From Mesoaciditoga sp964503355 (GTDB lineage: Bacteria; Thermotogota; Thermotogae; Mesoaciditogales; Mesoaciditogaceae), in assembly GCA_964503355.1 (NCBI GenBank), contig CAZCZS010000030.1:1-18932 (forward strand): a stretch of DNA of 18,932 bases, given 5' to 3'. Under the pieces are notes generated by a model, which was not told where the DNA came from, did no database searches, and saw only the letters and a list, made by a program, of their open reading frames with translations. Position numbers and translations under genes: made by a program. Positions 14,440 through 18,932 of this stretch are shown here, piece by piece (within the stretch, counting starts at the first letter, position 1; every line of letters starts with the position of its first letter).

Positions 14440-15938
14440 ACGAAGATCTCCTCTTTTTTTCTGTATTGAAGGGCTTCGGCAAGATGAGACACGGATATCC
14501 TTTTTTCACCGGACAAATCCGCGATCGTTCTCGCAACCTTTAAAGTTTTTTCCATCGTTCTTCCACTCAGTCCTAACTTTTTGGCGGCGTTTTTGAAAAA
14601 ATTCTCTTCTTCATCTCCCAGAGTACAGAATTTCTTCACTTGCTTGGCGGTTAGTTTCCCATTCTGCTTTCCCACTCTCGCCATTTGAATTTCAACCGCT
14701 TTGGTAACGCGCTCGAGTATGCTCTTTGAAGATTCTGCGTCACCCATTGAAGCGTATTTTTCGTAGTCCACGTGCGGAACATCCACGAATATGTCCATTC
14801 TATCAGCTATCGGTCCGGAAATTTTCTTGTTGTATCTGAGTATTTCCGTTAAGGAACAGGTGCAGTGATGAACTCCATCTTCAACGCCATGCCACCCACA
14901 CGGGCAAGGATTTTGAGCTCCAACAAGGAGAAAACGTGCCGGATACGTGTGAGTTTCCCTGACTCTCGAGACCGTCACCACGCCATCTTCTAACGGTTGT
15001 CGTAAAGCTTCCAGCACATCCCTTCTGAATTCTGGCATTTCATCCATGAAAAGCACGCCGTTATGGGCAAGCGTCACCTCCCCGGGTTTTGCCTTCATTC
15101 CACCTCCAACTATAGAAGCGGTTGAAGCGCTGTGATGGGGACTTCTAAATGGTCTTTCGGTTATCGGAGTCCCATTCAACATGCCCGCGGCCGAGTATAT
15201 TTTCGTTGATTCAAGGATCTCTTCTTCGCTCATCGTCGGCATTATCGTTGGCAATCTCCTTGCCAACATCGTCTTTCCGGATCCAGGCGGTCCTTTCATC
15301 AGAACGTTGTGAAAGCCAGCGGCAGCTATTTCCAACGCCCTCTTCGCCATTTCTTGACCATGGACTTCTGCAAAGTCCACATCATATCTTCTCGATTTTT
15401 CCACCTTCGTTCTTCTTATGGGAGAAAAATCCTCTCCTTCTATTAACTTCGCAACATCCACCAACGAACTGACGGCATAAGTGTTGGAGATGTTCACAAA
15501 TGATAACTCCATTTGATTTTCTTCGGGAACTATAGCCTTATCCTCAGGAGATTTTTCAAGCATTATCGGCAAAGCTCCGTTCACCTTTCTTAAAGCTCCG
15601 TCAAGCCCCAATTCACCTATTAGAAACCATTTTTCATCGCTTTTTATCTTACCCGCTGCCATGAGAATCGCAATGGCTATGGGAAGGTCGAGCAACGCCC
15701 CTTCTTTTTTCACATCGCTTGGAGCGAGGTTTATGGTGATTTTTCCATGGGGAATACCGAACCCTGAATTCTTTATGGCACTCATAACGCGTTTTCTGCT
15801 CTCTTTAACGGCCGTGTCTCCCAAACCCACTATTTCCCAATCTTGCACGATGGACTTCGCGTTTATATCCGCTTCAACGTCTATCTTTACAACTTTTAAT
15901 CCAGATAGCACAGCACTTTTAACTCTTGAGTAATGCAA
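14436..15938 (-). CDS. comM: YifB/ComM family Mg-chelatase-like AAA+ ATPase
   Basis: A 500-residue ATPase of the YifB/ComM family. ComM is a hexameric helicase that drives branch migration during natural transformation in other bacteria. Visible: an N-terminal S5/Lon-like domain (about 1-170, with IVGLGDTAVKESRKRV), Walker A GPPGSGKT at 216-223, FRSPHHSAS, Walker B GVLFMDE at 294-300, the paired cysteines CPC (345, 347) and CTC (359, 361) of a zinc-binding insert, and the C-terminal Mg-chelatase helical domain. I chose the TTG at 15938, spaced correctly from AGGAGGAGG; the open frame begins seven codons earlier on the ribosome site itself. It is the first gene of the operon through panC. The link to competence here is inference. 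Confidence 0.92.
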   Translation of the reverse strand: MHYSRVKSAVLSGLKVVKIDVEADINAKSIVQDWEIVGLGDTAVKESRKRVMSAIKNSGFGIPHGKITINLAPSDVKKEGALLDLPIAIAILMAAGKIKSDEKWFLIGELGLDGALRKVNGALPIMLEKSPEDKAIVPEENQMELSFVNISNTYAVSSLVDVAKLIEGEDFSPIRRTKVEKSRRYDVDFAEVHGQEMAKRALEIAAAGFHNVLMKGPPGSGKTMLARRLPTIMPTMSEEEILESTKIYSAAGMLNGTPITERPFRSPHHSASTASIVGGGMKAKPGEVTLAHNGVLFMDEMPEFRRDVLEALRQPLEDGVVTVSRVRETHTYPARFLLVGAQNPCPCGWHGVEDGVHHCTCSLTEILRYNKKISGPIADRMDIFVDVPHVDYEKYASMGDAESSKSILERVTKAVEIQMARVGKQNGKLTAKQVKKFCTLGDEEENFFKNAAKKLGLSGRTMEKTLKVARTIADLSGEKRISVSHLAEALQYRKKEEIFV

Positions 15939-15962
15939 ACGCAACCTCCTCCTTTCCAAGAG

Positions 15963-15971
15963 ATTATATCA
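15963..15971 (-). promoter_or_regulatory. Extended -10 promoter of the comM to panC operon
   Basis: On the minus strand TGATATAAT is a perfect extended -10. A start near 15956 would place AGGAGGAGG (15953-15945) at the very 5' end of the message and the TTG start about 18 bases in. I find no -35 at proper distance. It lies in the divergent gap with the CPBP-like gene, for which no convincing promoter was seen. Confidence 0.65.
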
Positions 15972-16038
15972 TTAAGTGAGAAAACAGGATGGGCCAAAAT
16001 TAACGCATTCTAAGCAACAAAATGAGAGGGTGAAAAAG

Positions 16039-16662
16039 ATGAAGTGGTTGGATTTTGCGGATGTTGTTGTGGTGGCGTTGGTCATATATTTACCGTTGTT
16101 GATAGGTAAATACAAAAAAAGCGAAGAGTCGCTCTTTTGGGCTTCTACCATTTCCCTTATCTTGGCCGTTATTTCTCTTTTCGTGATGGGTAATTTGAAA
16201 GTTGTTCACATTCAAAACGTGAAACCCATTCCGATCTTGGTGGCGTCGGTGATGGGATTCGGTTCTTACGCGCTTTACAGAATCAATTGGGATTTTGAAA
16301 GACACACCCTTTCATCTCTAACTTGGCTTGTCGTTTTGCCCATCGTCGACAATTTGGCGCTACGTGTTTTTGGAATAAGAGAATTGTACTGGATGAATCA
16401 AGTTCATCAACTACTCATTTGGTATGTCGGTTTAAACGTTTTCTTGTTGGCACTTGTGGGGGCTTTCATATACCTTTTAATATTTTTCAAAAACGGTTTA
16501 TTCATCAGCATATGGGAATCCAGCATCGTTTTCGTTTCATCACTGATGGCCGGTTACGTGTACGTTCACTACGGATTGGTCAGTGCCATTCTCGCCCAAA
16601 CGTCTTTCAATCTTTGGAGATTGATCTTTGCAAAAAGCGCAAAACACAAACCCTCGTTTTGA
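16039..16662 (+). CDS. Polytopic membrane protein, CPBP-like with degenerate active site
   Basis: A 207-residue integral membrane protein with about six hydrophobic segments (near 8-22, 33-51, 64-82, 94-104, 127-150, 160-178). Its second half resembles the CPBP (CAAX protease and bacteriocin-processing) fold: LPIVDNLALRVFG at 100-112 fits the EExxxR motif with D104-N105 in place of the two glutamates and R109 kept, and GYVYVHYGLVSAILAQTSFN at 172-191 fits the last motif with Q187 where histidine is usual and N191 kept. If the match is right, the protein is probably not an active protease. The ATG at 16039 follows GAGAGGG; a GTG at 16030 is possible. The stop codon lies inside a terminator stem. 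The CPBP assignment is by eye. Confidence 0.6.
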   Translation: MKWLDFADVVVVALVIYLPLLIGKYKKSEESLFWASTISLILAVISLFVMGNLKVVHIQNVKPIPILVASVMGFGSYALYRINWDFERHTLSSLTWLVVLPIVDNLALRVFGIRELYWMNQVHQLLIWYVGLNVFLLALVGAFIYLLIFFKNGLFISIWESSIVFVSSLMAGYVYVHYGLVSAILAQTSFNLWRLIFAKSAKHKPSF

Positions 16663-16684
16663 TTAAATGATCAAAACGAGGGTT
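16649..16684. terminator. Strong hairpin between convergent genes, candidate two-way terminator
   Basis: AACCCTCGTTTTGAT at 16649-16663 pairs perfectly with ATCAAAACGAGGGTT at 16670-16684 around a 6-base loop. It lies between the plus-strand CPBP-like gene and the minus-strand PhaR-like gene. The stem begins inside the CPBP-like coding region and includes its TGA stop (16660-16662). Flanking T tracts are weak in both directions, so termination efficiency is uncertain, but position and perfect stem favour a shared terminator. Confidence 0.7.
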
Positions 16685-16710
16685 AACACATTCGGCTTTT
16701 TATGAATTTC

Positions 16711-17259
16711 TCAGTTTTTCTTCGATTTCAGTTCTTCCAATTCTTTTCTCAATCGTGCGTTTTCTTTCAGTAATTTTTTGCATTCCTCATCGATATCCAA
16801 CTCGCTCATTATCTTACGCTCTATCTCTTCGTCTCTTTCTTTTAGCAAATTCCACAGCGTTTGCCCAGCTTCTATCGCCATTTCTTCGTTTATGAATCCA
16901 TCTTTCAGAAGTTCATCCACTATCTTGTCTAAAGCACTTTTATCCTTCGAATGCAGCTTTACAAGTTCGTATATCACCTCTAACGATTTCTTGACCTTGA
17001 GTATTTTGACTTTGTTTTTCACAAGCTCCAAAGGAGACTCATCAGGGATTTTCAAAAGTTTTTTCCCCTGCTCGTAGTGCTTTCGCAAAAGAGCTGCCAT
17101 CACGTGAACGGTTACGTCTTTTCCCGTTTTTTTATCAACCACTTTAACGTTTTTTCCCTCGTTCAACATGGTGGCGATGTCTTTTAAAGTTATGAACTTT
17201 TTCGCACTTGTATCGTACAGTTTCCTGTTTGAATATTTCCTTATGATCACGTCAACCAT
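16711..17259 (-). CDS. PhaR-type (polyhydroxyalkanoate regulator N-terminal domain) DNA-binding protein
   Basis: A 182-residue protein. Residues 1-50 match the PHB/PHA accumulation regulator DNA-binding domain: IIRKYSNRKLYDT at 5-17, FITLKDIATMLNEG at 22-35 and VKVVDKKTGKDVT at 38-50. The rest differs from PhaR: a Lys/Leu-rich helical middle (about 75-150) and a C-terminal coiled coil (about 150-180, KKLLKENARLRKELEELK). No polyhydroxyalkanoate genes are in view, so the target is unknown. The ATG is only nine bases from an extended -10 and has no ribosome binding site, suggesting a leaderless message. Its 3' end faces the shared hairpin. The domain call is firm; the function is not. Confidence 0.82.
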   Translation of the reverse strand: MVDVIIRKYSNRKLYDTSAKKFITLKDIATMLNEGKNVKVVDKKTGKDVTVHVMAALLRKHYEQGKKLLKIPDESPLELVKNKVKILKVKKSLEVIYELVKLHSKDKSALDKIVDELLKDGFINEEMAIEAGQTLWNLLKERDEEIERKIMSELDIDEECKKLLKENARLRKELEELKSKKN

Positions 17260-17268
17260 TCTACACTT

Positions 17269-17277
17269 ATAATATCA
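17269..17277 (-). promoter_or_regulatory. Extended -10 promoter of the PhaR-type gene
   Basis: On the minus strand TGATATTAT is a TG-n-TATnAT extended -10 ending nine bases before the ATG. With the usual 6-7 base distance to the start point, transcription would begin two or three bases before the start codon. The bases between (AAGTGTAGA) contain no ribosome binding site. Confidence 0.5.
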
Positions 17278-17398
17278 TATTAAACACTCATATTGTACGC
17301 GAAAATAACGAAAAAATATTGGAATGTACCGAAGTTCAACGAAAACAGCATGAAAGTTGATAAGAATTTTCATCTTACTCCTAAGTTCTATGTTATAA

Positions 17399-17428
17399 AT
17401 GATATAATATGATATCATGTCATATCAT
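17399..17428. repeat. Three 10-bp near-palindromic units, candidate operator of the toxin-antitoxin pair
   Basis: The stretch reads as three consecutive 10-mers: ATGATATAAT, ATGATATCAT and GTCATATCAT. The middle one is a perfect palindrome. The outer two are inverted copies of each other, apart from two bases. ATGATAT occurs at 17399 and 17409, ATATCAT at 17412 and 17422, each pair exactly one helical turn apart. Ribbon-helix-helix antitoxins typically bind such phased half sites cooperatively. The array covers the -10 and the likely start point. Confidence 0.65.
17400..17408 (+). promoter_or_regulatory. Extended -10 promoter of the toxin-antitoxin operon
   Basis: TGATATAAT, the same nine bases as the comM promoter on the other strand. 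A start near 17415 gives a leader of about 35 bases, with AGGAGGT at 17436-17442 seven bases before the ATG. The element is embedded in the first unit of the operator array, which would allow repression. A second possible -10 (TGTTATAAA, 17391-17399) lies just upstream. Confidence 0.6.
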
Positions 17429-17449
17429 TAGAAATAGGAGGTAAAGCTC

Positions 17450-17671
17450 ATGAGAAAAATAGCCACAACCATTCAACTTTCGCCTAAAGTAAAAGATATC
17501 CTTGATGATCTCTCAAAAGAAATTGGCATGTCAAAGAGCGAATTGTTGGAAGAAGCATTTGTAAGGTATCTGGAAGATTTAGATGTGAAGATCGCGCAGA
17601 GAAGGGCTCTTAAAGCAAGCTCTGACGATTTTATCGATCAAGAAAGTGTTGAGAGACTTCTAGATGATTGA
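17450..17671 (+). CDS. Ribbon-helix-helix antitoxin
   Basis: A 73-residue protein. The first 45 residues have ribbon-helix-helix form: a beta strand (RKIATTIQLS), helix A (PKVKDILDDLSKEIG) and helix B after MSKSELLEEAFVRYLEDL. The C-terminal part is acidic and probably unfolded until bound to the toxin (SSDDFIDQESVERLLDD). It starts at an ATG with an ideal AGGAGGT and overlaps the toxin gene by eight bases. It should dimerise, neutralise the RelE-like toxin and bind the repeat array upstream. The Type II toxin-antitoxin reading rests on both genes together. Confidence 0.88.
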   Translation: MRKIATTIQLSPKVKDILDDLSKEIGMSKSELLEEAFVRYLEDLDVKIAQRRALKASSDDFIDQESVERLLDD

Positions 17672-17924
17672 AATCAAATGGCATAAAGAAGCGGTTAAAG
17701 AACTGAAAAGATTACCGAAAAACATGGCAAAAAACACTTTGAACAAAATCAGAGGATTATCTCAAAACCCGAATCTTGGGATAAAATTAAAAGGATACAA
17801 GCTACCTTTCAGACGCTTAAGAGTTGGAAATGTGAGGGTGATATATTTTCATGATGTTGAAAAACAAGAGATAAAAATATATCGCATTGGTTTTAGGGGG
17901 AACATATACAAGGAGATGCCATAA
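17664..17924 (+). CDS. RelE/ParE-superfamily toxin
   Basis: An 86-residue basic protein with the RelE fold signature: an N-terminal WHKEAVKELKRLPKN helix, then a central Lys/Arg-rich turn, RRLRVGNVRVIYFHD at 50-64 and the last strand IKIYRIGFRGNIYK at 70-83. RelE members cut mRNA on the ribosome, while ParE members inhibit gyrase; the sequence alone does not settle which. The ATG overlaps the antitoxin stop and has only a weak ribosome site (GAGAG), so coupling to the antitoxin is expected. The gene appears intact. A decayed insertion sequence begins within about ten bases of its stop, which fits a mobile or accessory locus. Confidence 0.88.
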   Translation: MIEIKWHKEAVKELKRLPKNMAKNTLNKIRGLSQNPNLGIKLKGYKLPFRRLRVGNVRVIYFHDVEKQEIKIYRIGFRGNIYKEMP

Positions 17925-17930
17925 TAGTGC

Positions 17931-18233
17931 CTGTCTCATTTTTTGTATATCTGTGTTTTTCCTGAGATGACATAAGATTCAACCATTTTTTAAAGTACAT
18001 CGCTAATTGAGCTAAAATGGACCCCAGTTTTTTTGTCTCATCCTCCATTCTTCACCACGTCCATGGTCGTCGAATAAAGCGTTTTCATAGACGAGCACGT
18101 CGTTGAGAAATACGCTCTTGGATTTTGTAATTTTTCTCAATTGGTGAGCGATACATCTTTGAATTTCGATCTTGGAATAAATACCCCCCTCCCTCGCGAG
18201 TACCATTTCCTTACTTTCTTTCGATCCTAAGCG
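17931..18233 (-). pseudogene. Decayed IS256 (Mutator)-type transposase remnant
   Basis: Read on the minus strand, the piece from about 18206 encodes GGIYSKIEIQRCIAHQLRK, the conserved region around the last part of the IS256-family catalytic core. The C-terminus appears in pieces: KALYSTTMDVVKN in one frame (about 18080-18050), WRMRQKNWG in another (to 18022), then SILAQLAMYFKKWLN from 18021 in a third. Joined, these give the family's usual end: aliphatic helix, KW, NWG, QLA..F. Hence at least two frameshifts, and a large internal deletion, since about 150 residues should separate the two parts. The N-terminal half is missing. The left end may be TGTCTCATTTTTT near 17932, but no matching terminal repeat was found. 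It fills the 17925-18300 gap, in which I see no intact gene. Confidence 0.7.
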
Positions 18234-18300
18234 GTGTTTATGTTTTTATAGTCGTATGCACTTTGGCTTGTGAAGTTGACGTGCGATATTTGTTAAACCG

Positions 18301-18932
18301 TTAAAAATACACGTTTGTCTCCACGTAGAAACCGTTGTAAGAGCTGTGTTTTTCGAAGTACTCTCCCTCATCACCATTTGAATACGTACTTCCAATTTCG
18401 AGAGAAATGTCTTGAATCGGTTGATAATCAACATCGATATGAACGAGATATCCGTATTTCGCTTCATCTTCAAAGCCAAAAGAAGTCATGAGGTTCAAAC
18501 TCAAAATACCGTTTATATCCTTGTTCATGTAAAAAGTTATCGCGTTTTCCGGTGTTAACACGTTTTGCCCAATCAATCCCCTTTCAAGTTCAATACCGGT
18601 ATTGGATCCGAAAACGAAACCGTTTACACCAAAAACTCCCCTGGTGTTCCATCCACCTTTTTCGAAAACGGCCATGGCTTCGGCGTACATGTTGAAATCC
18701 CGATCGAGTGGAAAAGGACCGCTGAATTCTCCTCCCATCGCGTTAAGCGGTGCGTGGTACAATGTGCCATTTCTTACGCTGAAAGCGTGATCGAAACCGT
18801 GATAAGCATCCAAATACACGTTGTAATCTCCCACAAAATTGGCGTACCTCACTCCCAACTGAACGTTTTTCGGTGTGGATTTGACGTTTTCGATCGTTGA
18901 CTCAAGACCGGAAAAAAGGTCGGAAGAAAAGG
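18301..18932 (-). CDS. Outer-membrane beta-barrel protein, 3' part (runs off the window)
   Basis: The frame is open from the window edge to the TAA at 18301, about 210 codons. It shows alternating polar and aromatic residues typical of transmembrane strands (GVRYANFVGDYNVYLDAY, GYLVHIDVDYQ, ISLEIGSTYS) and ends in FYVETNVYF, a strand with a final phenylalanine, the usual signal for barrel insertion. Loops are rich in Gly, Asn, Asp. Many Tyr and few Cys residues also fit. The signal peptide and N-terminal part lie beyond the right end. It may be a porin of the Thermotogota outer sheath, but the substrate cannot be told. No terminator was seen between its stop and the transposase remnant. Confidence 0.75.
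   Translation of the reverse strand, partial: FSSDLFSGLESTIENVKSTPKNVQLGVRYANFVGDYNVYLDAYHGFDHAFSVRNGTLYHAPLNAMGGEFSGPFPLDRDFNMYAEAMAVFEKGGWNTRGVFGVNGFVFGSNTGIELERGLIGQNVLTPENAITFYMNKDINGILSLNLMTSFGFEDEAKYGYLVHIDVDYQPIQDISLEIGSTYSNGDEGEYFEKHSSYNGFYVETNVYF

Noticed and set aside
17269..17277. Copy of the antitoxin operator half site (ATGATAT) in the PhaR-type promoter, suggesting cross-regulation
   Set aside because: The same bases are part of the extended -10 (TGATATTAT), so the likeness is explained by promoter sequence; only one half site is present.
17932..18041. Direct repeat TGTCTCAT at 17932-17939 and 18034-18041 as possible insertion-sequence ends
   Set aside because: The second copy lies within the transposase coding remnant (codons for RMRQ), so the repeat is probably chance.

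Overview
The window looks like chromosome from a member of the Thermotogota (Thermotoga-like bacteria). This is an inference from the tight dxr-rseP-ispG block, an isoprenoid pathway of the MEP type, many K/E-rich proteins, frequent TTG and GTG starts with strong AGGAGG ribosome binding sites, and the C-terminus of an outer-membrane beta-barrel protein, which implies a diderm. I cannot name the genus. Most of the window is dense core metabolism; the accessory material lies at the two ends.

Layout. (1) 1-402: the tail of a YVTN beta-propeller gene, a terminator-like hairpin and a promoter. (2) 403-3596, plus strand: a four-gene operon with every junction overlapping, made of a DUF2520 Rossmann protein (candidate ketopantoate reductase), panB, an MscS channel and a biotin ligase. 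(3) 3603-8077, minus strand: a zinc metallopeptidase, rsmB, rlmN, rsgA and rpe, a ribosome-maturation cluster with a gene order known from Firmicutes but lacking the PrpC/PrkC pair. (4) 8116-15971, minus strand: comM/yifB, a radical-SAM enzyme with a C-terminal helix-hairpin-helix, a possible small ORF, dxr, rseP, ispG and panC, ending in a strong hairpin terminator. (5) 16039-16662: a membrane protein resembling a CPBP intramembrane protease that has lost its catalytic residues. (6) 16711-17259, minus strand: a PhaR-type DNA-binding protein that is probably translated from a leaderless mRNA. (7) 17399-17924: a ribbon-helix-helix/RelE toxin-antitoxin pair with an operator of three 10-bp units. 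(8) 17931-18233: a decayed IS256-type transposase. (9) 18301-end: the 3' part of an outer-membrane beta-barrel gene.

How the genes fit together. PanB and PanC supply two steps of pantothenate (CoA) synthesis from two separate operons, and the DUF2520 protein overlapping panB is a candidate for the reductase step between them. Dxr and IspG are MEP-pathway enzymes; RseP is the site-2 protease usually found beside them. RsgA, RlmN and RsmB act on the 30S subunit, 23S rRNA/tRNA and 16S rRNA.

Two window-wide habits stand out. Coupled genes share stop/start tetramers (ATGA, GTGA, TTGA). Five candidate promoters consist of an extended -10 (TGnTATAAT-like) lying only a few bases upstream of the ribosome binding site or start codon. 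No tRNA, rRNA or CRISPR array was seen.
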